Origin: JBGSMF01 sp041740315 | GTDB taxonomy: Bacteria; Chloroflexota; Anaerolineae; Fen-1058 | NCBI GenBank assembly: GCA_041740315.1 | Contig: JBGSMF010000324.1 | Location: forward strand, 1-18,974 | Reading direction: 5' to 3' | Length of the DNA: 18,974 bases | Shown here: one piece after another, positions 7,834 to 14,862 of the stretch | How positions within the stretch are numbered: the first letter of the stretch is position 1 | Layout: each line of letters begins with the position of its first letter | Notes under the pieces: generated by a model | The model's input: the letters and a program-made list of their open reading frames with translations, nothing else | Database searches by the model: none | Told to the model about the DNA's origin: nothing | Position numbers and translations under genes: made by a program

Positions 7834-8832
7834 ATGATAAAGTTAGAGAACATTGCGTACCCTAGCCAATATCTTGATTGCTATGAAGCGGTGCTTATCA
7901 CTATACTCAAGCACATGGGCTTGACCGAAGAGACTCCTTTGATGGGCACACAAGCCTACTTTGTTCTTGGAGAGGCCAGTGTTTGCCCCAGATTCAACCG
8001 GATAGACGAAGAGTGGGAGCGTATCCACAGTTTAAAGGTCCATATTTTGCCTGTAGCCGACAAACATGATTTGAGGGCCAAGATCATTGCAAAGTTAGAT
8101 GATTCCATGCCGCTTTGCTTGCCAGTTGATATCTATTCTTTGCCCCATACCCCACATTACAAGCATTTGCATCAAGTTCACTATGTTGATGTCTTTGGTT
8201 ACGATGATAGCCGTTATTATTTGGTTTGCCCATATTACCACTATATGGGCTGGGTAGACTCGAGCTTGATACACGATGCCCTGTTTTCGCCCGTAATTTC
8301 AGATAATTGCCTCAGGTTTATCCCTGAACTGAAACTGGAGACATTAAGCCATGAACGGGGATATCGCTTGGTAGAGGAAAGTTGTCAATACATGTTGGGG
8401 CTGACGGTCCCAGAGGCGTTGACTTGGGTAGATTCCAAGTATCTTGGCCTGGCTGGCATACGTACTCTCTCTGAATTTTTGCATGAACTTGTGCTCACAC
8501 AGAACCAGGAACTGCCACGCGATATTTTTCTTAGCCTGTCTAATCAGCTGAAAAGCATAAGAGATTCTCGCCACTGGTTCGGCAAGTTTGCCATGACCTA
8601 TCTAGCGACTTTGGTGTCCAGTGAGCTAGCGGGTAATTTGCAGCGCCAATTTGAGTTAGCTGTACAAACCTGGGAAAAGGTTAGCAAGAGGTTGGGAGCA
8701 GGCACCCATGCGCGTAATCCGGCGATGATTGGGCAAGCTGTGCTTGGACTAGATCAAGTGTACGAGTGCGAAAGGCAGCTTTTCAACGGTTTGTTAGGAA
8801 TGTTGCCGGGTTATGAGACAGGGAAAATATAA
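7834..8832 (+). CDS. BtrH-like (butirosin biosynthesis protein H) family protein, putative acyltransferase
   Basis: A 332-residue soluble protein. The N-terminal ~150 residues match the BtrH N-terminal family, a papain-like fold. QYLDCYEA places a candidate nucleophile at C16. PVDIYSLPHTPHYKHLHQVHY (97-117) contains D99, Y101, H113 and H116, followed by the family VFGYDD. In butirosin synthesis BtrH moves an acyl group from a carrier protein to an amine of the aminoglycoside. The C-terminal ~180 residues are helical and not recognised. The gene sits between an acyl-CoA ligase and MbtH in an NRPS/PKS cluster whose visible megasynthase ends lack thioesterases, so it may transfer or release a carrier-bound chain; that is inference. 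A peptidase or inactive fold is possible. GGAAAG just before the ATG is a reasonable ribosome site. Confidence 0.78.
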   Translation: MIKLENIAYPSQYLDCYEAVLITILKHMGLTEETPLMGTQAYFVLGEASVCPRFNRIDEEWERIHSLKVHILPVADKHDLRAKIIAKLDDSMPLCLPVDIYSLPHTPHYKHLHQVHYVDVFGYDDSRYYLVCPYYHYMGWVDSSLIHDALFSPVISDNCLRFIPELKLETLSHERGYRLVEESCQYMLGLTVPEALTWVDSKYLGLAGIRTLSEFLHELVLTQNQELPRDIFLSLSNQLKSIRDSRHWFGKFAMTYLATLVSSELAGNLQRQFELAVQTWEKVSKRLGAGTHARNPAMIGQAVLGLDQVYECERQLFNGLLGMLPGYETGKI

Positions 8833-8942
8833 CTTTTTAGCAAGTGTTCCGTGGCGAAAATGAAAGCAGGCAAATTGCAAGAGATAGACCGATTCAATAT
8901 CGGAGCGTAATGTTTGTTAAGAACAAAAACTAGGGAGGCAAA

Positions 8943-9179
8943 ATGAACTGGGAAGAACAAGAAGACAAGACCATCTACAAGGCGGTCGTGAACCATGAAG
9001 AGCAGTATTCCATCTGGCCGGCAGACCGGGAGAACCCGTTGGGTTGGCGGGATGCCGGCAAGACAGGACTCAAGGAGGAATGTTTGGCTTATATCAAAGA
9101 AGTGTGGACCGACATGCGTCCGCTCAGCCTGCGCAAGAAAATGGAAGAAGCGGCGCGGCTCCAGGCCGGGGAGGGCTAG
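8943..9179 (+). CDS. mbtH: MbtH-like protein
   Basis: A 78-residue protein with the full MbtH signature: VVNHEEQYSIWP, GWRDAGKTG and EVWTDMRPLSLR, including the three conserved tryptophans W25, W35 and W55. MbtH proteins bind NRPS adenylation domains as small partners and are needed for folding or activity of many of them. Its presence supports amino-acid activation by the NRPS at the right edge or elsewhere in the cluster. AGGGAGG lies just before the ATG, a strong ribosome site. The 110 bp upstream contain no gene and only poor promoter matches. It begins a compact run with the next gene, which starts 2 bp after its stop. Confidence 0.97.
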   Translation: MNWEEQEDKTIYKAVVNHEEQYSIWPADRENPLGWRDAGKTGLKEECLAYIKEVWTDMRPLSLRKKMEEAARLQAGEG

Positions 9180-9181
9180 CC

Positions 9182-9508
9182 ATGGCCACAATGGGCAGAT
9201 ATTGCAAGGCATATTCAATTAAAAAGCTGCGCGAATTCAGCGGTTGGATTGAAAAAACGGAAAATGCCAGGAAGGAAAAGCAACAGAGCGCAGATGGAAA
9301 AGAAGTGCAAATAACACGAGTATTGACCGCTGACGATTATTTATATTTACAAGAAGACTATGTTGTGACTGATGGCATTTTTAAGGATGAAAATATTATT
9401 TTTGACCAAGTGACGCCAGAGTGGATCGCATATTGCCATGACGTACTCAAGTTCGAGATTCCCTCATTCGCGTCTGCTGCGAAAGAGCCAACCTCTTCAA
9501 ATGCATAA
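9182..9508 (+). CDS. Small conserved-looking protein of unknown function, translationally linked to mbtH
   Basis: A 108-residue hydrophilic protein with no signal peptide or membrane helix. The N-terminus (MGRYCKAYSIKKLREFSGW, with a single early cysteine C8) and the central TADDYLYLQEDYVVTDGIF followed by ENIIFDQVTPEWIAYC look like conserved blocks. The charged stretch between them is probably a flexible loop, and the last ~12 residues are low-complexity. ATG 9182 is preferred over ATG 9191 because GGGAGGG at the 3' end of mbtH is correctly spaced for it. Its 2-bp distance from mbtH implies coupled translation. I have seen similar short proteins beside NRPS genes but cannot name a function; a protein-protein partner of the assembly line is a guess. 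Confidence 0.8.
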   Translation: MATMGRYCKAYSIKKLREFSGWIEKTENARKEKQQSADGKEVQITRVLTADDYLYLQEDYVVTDGIFKDENIIFDQVTPEWIAYCHDVLKFEIPSFASAAKEPTSSNA

Positions 9509-9552
9509 GGCTTGGCAATATTATTCTCTAGCAAAACAAAGGAGCCATTGAT

Positions 9553-9897
9553 ATGGACGAACTCGTGCAACGTTTGTCGGAAGGCGATCACCCCATTGTC
9601 GCCAGCCGCTACAAATCTACCGAAGAATTGAAACAAGCTGTTGACCGGGGATACGTTTTGGTCAAATTCACTGATACCCGCGGGGGAACTGAGCTTGGGG
9701 TCCGGCTTGATAATGGGTTGACTAACCTGGACGGGTCCGATTTTAGCCAATCCACAGGCGTGGTTCACTTGGTTGGCAACTTGACCCTGAACTATGTCAA
9801 AGTGCGCTGTGTAGCCGATGTGGACATTGCCACTTTAGACGGCAAGGGCCATCTGGAAATCTTGGACCAGCAGACCCCAAACTTGAATACTGTCTAG
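9553..9897 (+). CDS. Small protein of unknown function, third gene of the mbtH group
   Basis: A 114-residue soluble protein with no membrane segment or cysteine-rich motif. The first ~35 residues (MDELVQRLSEGDHPIVASR, then STEELKQAVDRGY) are predicted helical. The rest alternates hydrophobic and polar residues as in a beta-rich domain (VLVKFTDTRGGTELGVRLD and LVGNLTLNYVKVRCVADVDI). AAAGGAG lies 9 nt before the ATG, a clear ribosome site. It is 44 bp after the preceding gene and probably in the same transcript as mbtH. I do not recognise the family from sequence. Position suggests a role with the assembly line, either as a partner protein or a small tailoring protein, but nothing in the residues shows an active site. 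Confidence 0.78.
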   Translation: MDELVQRLSEGDHPIVASRYKSTEELKQAVDRGYVLVKFTDTRGGTELGVRLDNGLTNLDGSDFSQSTGVVHLVGNLTLNYVKVRCVADVDIATLDGKGHLEILDQQTPNLNTV

Positions 9898-10101
9898 TTT
9901 GCTTTGCCTGACCGGCTTTCCGCCGCTCTAAAGGCAAGGACTGACATCTTGAATCAGGCCACCATGAGGGGGATGGCTTGGTACTGAGCGCGGAATTATT
10001 CATGCAACAACGCCGTTATGGATGAAGAATGTTGGCGCAGATTGAATGCTGGGACAGTTTTTCAGTTGGTTGCATGGTGTGGAGCTTGACGTTCAAGTAT
10101 C
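9898..10101. other. 204-bp non-coding gap between the mbtH group and the phosphoesterase gene
   Basis: No convincing gene is seen in any frame. A weak stem TTGCCT/AGGCAA (9904-9909 and 9932-9937) with an inner CGG/CCG pair lacks a T-run. I see no good promoter. The ATG of the phosphoesterase at 10102 has only a distant GGAG upstream. The gap may separate the biosynthetic transcript from the phosphopantetheine pair. Confidence 0.5.
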
Positions 10102-10977
10102 ATGAAGCTCTATGCAATCAGTGATTTGCACCTTTTCAGCGAGGTCAACCGAGTAGCATTAGCAGCTTTGCCTGTGCACCCTGAGGATTGGCTTATCCTG
10201 GCCGGAGATGTTGGGGAAACTGAAGAACACCTCCAGTTCGCCTTGTCTATCCTGACGCATCGCTTTCAGCAAGTATTGTGGGCGCCCGGCAATCACGATT
10301 TGTGGACGCTGCTTTCTAATGGGAATAACCTGCGCGGGGAAGCAAAATACAGGCGGCTGGTGTCTATCTGCTGGGACTATGGTGCGCTGACTCCTGAGGA
10401 CCCGTATGTTCTTTGGAGGGGAGAGGGGCCAGCATGTTGGCTTGCGCCTCTGTTTATTCTTTACGACTATAGCTTCCGCCCCGCTCACGTTTTGCCGGAA
10501 AAGGCCATCGAATGGGCTGCAGAGTCTGGTGTGATTTGCACGGATGAGGTTTTGTTATTTCCCGATCCTTATCCTTCCCGATCTGCTTGGTGTGCTGCGC
10601 GCTGTCTTTACACAGAAAAGCGTCTTGAAGAAGTATCGTCGCAGGCCCCATTGGTTCTCATTAATCATTTTCCGCTTCGACAGGATTTGGTTCGGTTAAA
10701 GTGGATTCCTCGTTTTTCGCTTTGGTGCGGCACTCGCTGCACCGAAGATTGGCATGTCCGTTTTGCAGTCTCGGTCGTAGTATATGGGCATTTGCATATT
10801 CGCAGCACCGACTTTCGAGATGGTGTGCGTTTTGAAGAGGTTTCTTTGGGCTATCCAGTTAATTGGAATTCCCGCAAAGGCATAGAGCCATATTTGCGAG
10901 AGATTCTTCCTGGCCATGATGGGGCAGGGCAACATCCGATTTTTGACCCTTTGAAGCAGAGTCATGATGGCTTTTGA
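10102..10977 (+). CDS. Calcineurin-like metallophosphoesterase, PptH-like (candidate phosphopantetheinyl hydrolase)
   Basis: A 291-residue protein with the complete two-metal phosphoesterase set: SDLH (D8, H10), GDVGE (D36), GNHDLW (N64, H65), H189 in INHFPLR and YGHLH (H230, H232). No signal peptide is present, so it is cytoplasmic. The architecture, the FSLWCGT block and GVRFEEVSLGYP recall Mycobacterium tuberculosis PptH (Rv2795c). PptH removes phosphopantetheine from holo carrier proteins and is encoded next to the transferase PptT. Here the reading frame likewise overlaps the phosphopantetheinyl transferase by 14 bp, so the pair may set carrier-protein activation in opposite directions. 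That function is inferred from family resemblance and gene order; a general phosphodiesterase is the alternative. The start codon has no good ribosome site, but the family N-terminus fits exactly. Confidence 0.85.
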   Translation: MKLYAISDLHLFSEVNRVALAALPVHPEDWLILAGDVGETEEHLQFALSILTHRFQQVLWAPGNHDLWTLLSNGNNLRGEAKYRRLVSICWDYGALTPEDPYVLWRGEGPACWLAPLFILYDYSFRPAHVLPEKAIEWAAESGVICTDEVLLFPDPYPSRSAWCAARCLYTEKRLEEVSSQAPLVLINHFPLRQDLVRLKWIPRFSLWCGTRCTEDWHVRFAVSVVVYGHLHIRSTDFRDGVRFEEVSLGYPVNWNSRKGIEPYLREILPGHDGAGQHPIFDPLKQSHDGF

Positions 10978-11710
10978 GTGCGCGTGGCGGTTGCCTCCGC
11001 CGGATTTGATTTTGTCCGGCAACGCTACTCATATTTGGCGCGTAACGCTTGAGCAAACACCTGCGCGTATTTGCCAGTTGTTTCAATTGCTCTCTCAAGA
11101 CGAGCGCGAGCGCGCAGAACGTTTCTTTTTTGAGCGTGATCGCAGGCGATTCATTGTTGGTCGTGGCGCGTTACGCATCATTCTTGGGCGTTATGTAGGG
11201 GTCGGGCCAGATCAACTGAGGTTTGGCTATGCATTGCATGGTAAGCCATATCTTGCAAACAGTTTCGGCCATTTCACATTGCAGTTCAACATGGCCCATT
11301 CGAACGAACTGGCCGTATACGCCTTGGCGCGCGGGTGCCAAGTTGGCATTGATGTGGAATATATCCGTCCATTGCTAGAGCTTGACCAGATTGCCTCTCG
11401 CTTCTTTTCGGCAAGCGAGAGCATGGCATTGCGTGCTATCCCCGAAAATCAAAAGGTTGAAGCTTTTTTCAATTGCTGGACGCGCAAAGAAGCCTACATC
11501 AAGGCTATTGGAGATGGCTTGGCTCAGCCTTTGGATCAATTTCAAGTCTCTCTAGCCCCAGGAGAGCCAGCGAGACTGTTGAATGTCGAGGGCTTGCCAG
11601 AGCAGATCAATCGCTATTCCATGATGGCATTTACGCCTGATTTTGGCTATGTGGGTGCGCTGGTAGTTGAAGACCCTGGCTGTTACCCAGAGTGTTGGCA
11701 GGGTCCATAA
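10964..11710 (+). CDS. 4'-phosphopantetheinyl transferase, Sfp/Gsp type
   Basis: A 248-residue enzyme of the size typical for Sfp-type transferases. It shows FNMAHSNELAVYAL (108-121), the metal-binding GIDVEYIRP with D130 and E132, and FFNCWTRKEAYIKAIGDGL with E176 and K180. It moves the phosphopantetheine arm of coenzyme A to the serine of carrier domains, converting the PKS, NRPS and free acyl carrier proteins of this cluster to active forms. It may also serve other carrier proteins of the cell. Translation starts at ATG 10964 or the adjacent ATG 10967, both inside the 3' end of the phosphoesterase gene, with no strong ribosome site, so coupled translation is likely. It is the last + strand gene and meets the - strand genes tail to tail. 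Confidence 0.95.
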   Translation: MMAFECAWRLPPPDLILSGNATHIWRVTLEQTPARICQLFQLLSQDERERAERFFFERDRRRFIVGRGALRIILGRYVGVGPDQLRFGYALHGKPYLANSFGHFTLQFNMAHSNELAVYALARGCQVGIDVEYIRPLLELDQIASRFFSASESMALRAIPENQKVEAFFNCWTRKEAYIKAIGDGLAQPLDQFQVSLAPGEPARLLNVEGLPEQINRYSMMAFTPDFGYVGALVVEDPGCYPECWQGP

Positions 11711-11752
11711 TGGCTGATGGCTTGGTCCGGTTTCGAGTTAGCCGCGTGCGGC

Positions 11753-11770
11753 AGCGCCGATTGCGCTTTT
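11753..11770 (+). terminator. Possible intrinsic terminator at the convergent junction
   Basis: AGCGC (11753-11757) pairs with GCGCT (11763-11767) around a 5-nt loop and runs into TTTT (11767-11770). A second small palindrome, GCCGCGTGCGGC, lies just before it at 11741-11752. The stem is short, so this is a weak terminator for the + strand operon. Its position in the 61-bp gap between the two converging stop codons supports the reading. Confidence 0.4.
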
Positions 11771-11771
11771 G

Positions 11772-14234
11772 CTATTCGTACGCCAAAGCCTCGCGCACGG
11801 TAAGTCTGGCGGCATTTTGCGCCGGCAGGTAACTGGCCGCTGCCGCCAGCAAGATCACGCCCACCAGGCAAATCAGCGTGCCTTGCAGCGAAAAGGTGTA
11901 AAGCAGCGACCCACCCAAAAAGCCCATTCCAATGGCATCGCTGAGTAGCTTGCCTAGCGGCAAAGCAAGCACCAATCCAGCCAACCAACTCAGCACGCCA
12001 ATGAGAATGCCCTCGGTCATTATCACTTGCTGTATCGCATCGTCGGTAGCACCAATGGCGCGCATCACGCCGATTTCGCGCGTGCGTTCTAACACATTGA
12101 TGCTCATCGTGCCCATCAGCCCCAATCCGCCTATTGCTCCTACCAAGATGGCCATGCTCGACAGCAAGATCGTGATAACATCGAACAAGCTCTTGATCTG
12201 GTCTTTCATGGCCGAGCTGGTTTGGGTATATGTAATGCCAATGCCAACATTTTCAAAGTGCTTGTCTAGTGCGCGGGTGAGTTCATCTTGTGTGGCGGCA
12301 TCATGCTGCACAGTCTGGATGGCGATCGCGCCAGCTTGGTCGGGAATGCCGATCAGCCGCGTGAGATAAGCATCGTTCACGTGAGCAATATTGCCCATCA
12401 GTGAAATGCTTTGAAAGATACCGACCACCTTCCACCGACTTTCGCGCGTTTGGATGCGCAGCGTGATTTCGTCGCCTACCTTGATATCCGGCTCGGCCTT
12501 AATCACCTCGGCATTGAGGACAATTGCGTTTTCGTCATCGGGCAGCAGCCAACGTCCCTCTAGGAGGGTAGGTTTGAACATGGCGGTGTTCGATTCTACG
12601 GCGATGATTTGGATGCGCCAACTTTCTGTATCATCTGGGCGGATGCGGTTGCTGTTGACGACGTTCAAGTTTTCCAAGCGGGTAATGCCAGGCACGCGTG
12701 CCGCTTCGTCGCGCAATTGAACTGAGCGGTATAGTTTATCGAAGGTGAGTTGCGAGTCGTAGGCAAAATAGGCCAAGAAATTCTCGATGGTCAAAAAGAG
12801 CGAAGCGCGCACGCTGAGCACAGCCATAAACAATGCACAGGCCAGAATCAGTGTGGTCAATGTGAGCGCCAGCCGTCCCTTGCGCCGGAAGGTGTTGCGC
12901 AACGAAATGGCCAATGGGCGCGGCAGACCGCGAATCCGCTCTAATAATTGGTCAACGCGCCCCGTGCCAAAGCGGCCCTGCCCCAGGCCATACGAGGTGA
13001 TCGCTTCACGCACGGTGATGCGCGTTCCGCTGACGACAGGCCAAATGGCAGCCAATAAAGGCGCTACAAGTCCCGCCGCCACTTCGAGCACAATAACTTG
13101 GGACGGAATCTGAAACTTGGGCAGGCTAAAGTTGAGAAAGTAAGCCATAAAGCCGACAAACTCGTTTGCAACCACAGCGCCAACTGGCATGGCAATGACC
13201 ACCGACAGCACGCCAAACACCACCACCATCGCCAGATACAGGCTCATAATTTGCGGCGTGCGCCCGCCGATGGCTTTCATCACGCCAATCTGCCGCGTCT
13301 GCTGCGTCAACATTGCCGAAATAGTGTTAATGATCAAAAAGACGCTGAGAAACAGCGAAAAAACGCCAATGACGCCCATCACCAACGTGATGGTTTCAAA
13401 CGTATCGCTCAGCGGCAATTTGCCCGGTTCGTAGACGCCGATGGAGGAAATGCCAAACCCGCTTTTTTCCAACTTGGTGCGCACGCGCTTGGCCACTTCG
13501 CGCACATACAGCAGGTCGCTAGTGTCACCCTCAACTGTTACGTTCAATTCGCTATAGCCGCGCGATCCACCTAGCCACTCTAACGTGTCAAACGTGACAT
13601 AGCCATAGGCTAATCCGCTAAAGGTGGCCGGTGTACGGGCAAAGTCGTAGCACAGGCCCGCCAGCCGCACCACGCGCTCGCGTTGGTCGGGCGTTTGGAT
13701 GATGATGCTATCACCCAATTTGGCGCGCACCAACCCCATCGGCGTTAGCAGCAGCGAGGTGCGCTCGATGATGATTTCGTTTTCCGGCGGCGGCCATGCG
13801 CCGGTGGGCCAGTCGGCTGGGTCAGGCCCAAACTCGATTTCTGGCTCAATTTTGTTGATGCGAATGTTTTCATAATCAGGAATGGCGATGATGAGGATAG
13901 AGTGCCAGTCGTCATTTTCGCCGTACTTGAAGCGCATCACCGTTGCCTGGCGACCTTCAATCTCGCGTATCCCCTCCACTTTGCGCAGCGACTCGACCAG
14001 GTCTTCGTCTACCCTGCGCTCACCAGAAACCAACGCGCTCCCCACCGAAATGGTGGCGTTGGCCGGATTGGTCGAGGCATAGCCATCGGCCAGGTTGCGC
14101 CCTGCAATCAGGTTCATGTGTGCCATCGCCCCCACCGCAAATACGCCAATGGCAATCGAAAGCACTACCAAAATAGTGCGGGTTTTGTTGCCCCAAATAT
14201 CACCCAGAACTTTGCGCCAGCGCGGACTTAGCAT
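11772..14234 (-). CDS. Large FtsX/MacB-type ABC transporter permease with duplicated FtsX domain
   Basis: An ~820-residue membrane protein. A first helix (~20-40, TILVVLSIAIGVFAVGAMA) precedes a ~240-residue extracytoplasmic region. Three helices follow (~283-309, 333-357, 378-402) with RQIGVMKAIGG between them. A second half repeats the plan: helix at ~455-480, a ~200-residue external region, then three terminal helices with TREIGVMRAIGAT. This is the double-FtsX architecture of lipoprotein- or lipid-handling ABC permeases (LolCE/MacB superfamily). The partner ATPase is not in the window. ATG 14234 is chosen because GGAGAG (14242-14247) lies 7 nt upstream; an in-frame GTG at 14249 is an alternative, and either start sits directly after the stop of the preceding small membrane protein gene. 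A role in exporting the cluster product is possible but not shown, since a separate promoter drives this unit. Confidence 0.87.
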   Translation of the reverse strand: MLSPRWRKVLGDIWGNKTRTILVVLSIAIGVFAVGAMAHMNLIAGRNLADGYASTNPANATISVGSALVSGERRVDEDLVESLRKVEGIREIEGRQATVMRFKYGENDDWHSILIIAIPDYENIRINKIEPEIEFGPDPADWPTGAWPPPENEIIIERTSLLLTPMGLVRAKLGDSIIIQTPDQRERVVRLAGLCYDFARTPATFSGLAYGYVTFDTLEWLGGSRGYSELNVTVEGDTSDLLYVREVAKRVRTKLEKSGFGISSIGVYEPGKLPLSDTFETITLVMGVIGVFSLFLSVFLIINTISAMLTQQTRQIGVMKAIGGRTPQIMSLYLAMVVVFGVLSVVIAMPVGAVVANEFVGFMAYFLNFSLPKFQIPSQVIVLEVAAGLVAPLLAAIWPVVSGTRITVREAITSYGLGQGRFGTGRVDQLLERIRGLPRPLAISLRNTFRRKGRLALTLTTLILACALFMAVLSVRASLFLTIENFLAYFAYDSQLTFDKLYRSVQLRDEAARVPGITRLENLNVVNSNRIRPDDTESWRIQIIAVESNTAMFKPTLLEGRWLLPDDENAIVLNAEVIKAEPDIKVGDEITLRIQTRESRWKVVGIFQSISLMGNIAHVNDAYLTRLIGIPDQAGAIAIQTVQHDAATQDELTRALDKHFENVGIGITYTQTSSAMKDQIKSLFDVITILLSSMAILVGAIGGLGLMGTMSINVLERTREIGVMRAIGATDDAIQQVIMTEGILIGVLSWLAGLVLALPLGKLLSDAIGMGFLGGSLLYTFSLQGTLICLVGVILLAAAASYLPAQNAARLTVREALAYE

Positions 14235-14249
14235 GTTGGCTCTCTCCAC

Positions 14250-14684
14250 CTATGCTGCCGGGGCCTTTTTGTGCCCCAAAACTCCCCCCAGATACGCGCC
14301 AGCCATAATTACAATTACCAACGTCAAAATAGAAACGATATTATTCTGGCCCATGGCAACCACAACGGCAACCGTCAATACTGCTCCTAACCCGCCTGCT
14401 AGCAATGAATGCAAAATGGGGCGATCCTCGGCCTTTGCGGCCAGTACCATGCCGCGCCAGAGCGCCGCCAATCCGAAAACGGCGATGCCAAACACTGCCA
14501 TCAGGGGCGACTGTGATACAATGTTTATGGCATCCGTGATTGCCTCTGTATCTCCTCGTTCCTGAAAGCCGATATAAGTGGGGTAGATGGCAGTGGCGAC
14601 GAACTGGGCTATCACTGGAAGGATAAGGATGAGGATAGCAGACCAGATGATAGACTTCCATTGAATTGTGGTTTCTTCTTCCAT
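14250..14684 (-). CDS. Small membrane protein with about four helices, function unknown
   Basis: A 144-residue hydrophobic protein. Helices are visible at about residues 12-32 (IIWSAILILILPVIAQFVA), 61-80 (LMAVFGIAVFGLAALWRGM), 91-110 (SLLAGGLGAVLTVAVVVAMG) and 115-135 (VSILTLVIVIMAGAYLGGVL). Charged ends (MEEETTIQ and GHKKAPAA) face the cytoplasm or cell exterior. AGGAGA just before the ATG is a strong ribosome site. The stop codon directly precedes the FtsX-type permease gene, so the two are translated together and may form a membrane complex. I do not recognise the family. It is the first gene after the promoter at 14811-14839. Confidence 0.75.
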   Translation of the reverse strand: MEEETTIQWKSIIWSAILILILPVIAQFVATAIYPTYIGFQERGDTEAITDAINIVSQSPLMAVFGIAVFGLAALWRGMVLAAKAEDRPILHSLLAGGLGAVLTVAVVVAMGQNNIVSILTLVIVIMAGAYLGGVLGHKKAPAA

Positions 14685-14810
14685 CGCGAATCTCCTGTGT
14701 TTGAAAGGATGTAACTAGTTCTATGATATTCGTTTTGCAGTCGGAGAATCTGCCTCGGCCTAGATATCGTAAGGCGCGGATAGGGCCGATGCATTCAAAT
14801 TAGCCTACAT

Positions 14811-14839
14811 ATTCTACGCTAGAATCTAGAATTGGTCAA
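14811..14839 (-). promoter_or_regulatory. Strong sigma70-like promoter with overlapping palindrome, driving the membrane-protein/permease pair
   Basis: Read on the - strand, TTGACC (14839-14834) and TAGAAT (14816-14811) are separated by exactly 17 bp, each matching consensus at five of six positions. The spacer contains two tandem 7-bp copies of ATTCTAG (14819-14832). The -10 box is one arm of a perfect palindrome, ATTCTA-CGC-TAGAAT (14811-14825), which could be an operator. The leader to the ATG at 14684 would be about 120 nt. The promoter separates this unit from the extender-unit genes upstream. Confidence 0.6.
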
Positions 14840-14862
14840 AGTGGGGTAAAGTGGCGTCACCT

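Noticed and set aside
8876..8910. Promoter before mbtH (TTGCAA followed by TATCGG at 17 bp).
   Set aside because: The -10 box matches consensus at only three positions. The upstream genes are in the same direction, so a promoter is not required.
9904..9937. Intrinsic terminator after the third small gene (stem TTGCCT/AGGCAA).
   Set aside because: The loop is long, the stem short, and no T-run follows.
12750..14565. Several open frames on the + strand opposite the FtsX-type permease gene.
   Set aside because: They are low-complexity antisense shadows without ribosome sites or recognisable domains, and the - strand product is a clear membrane protein.
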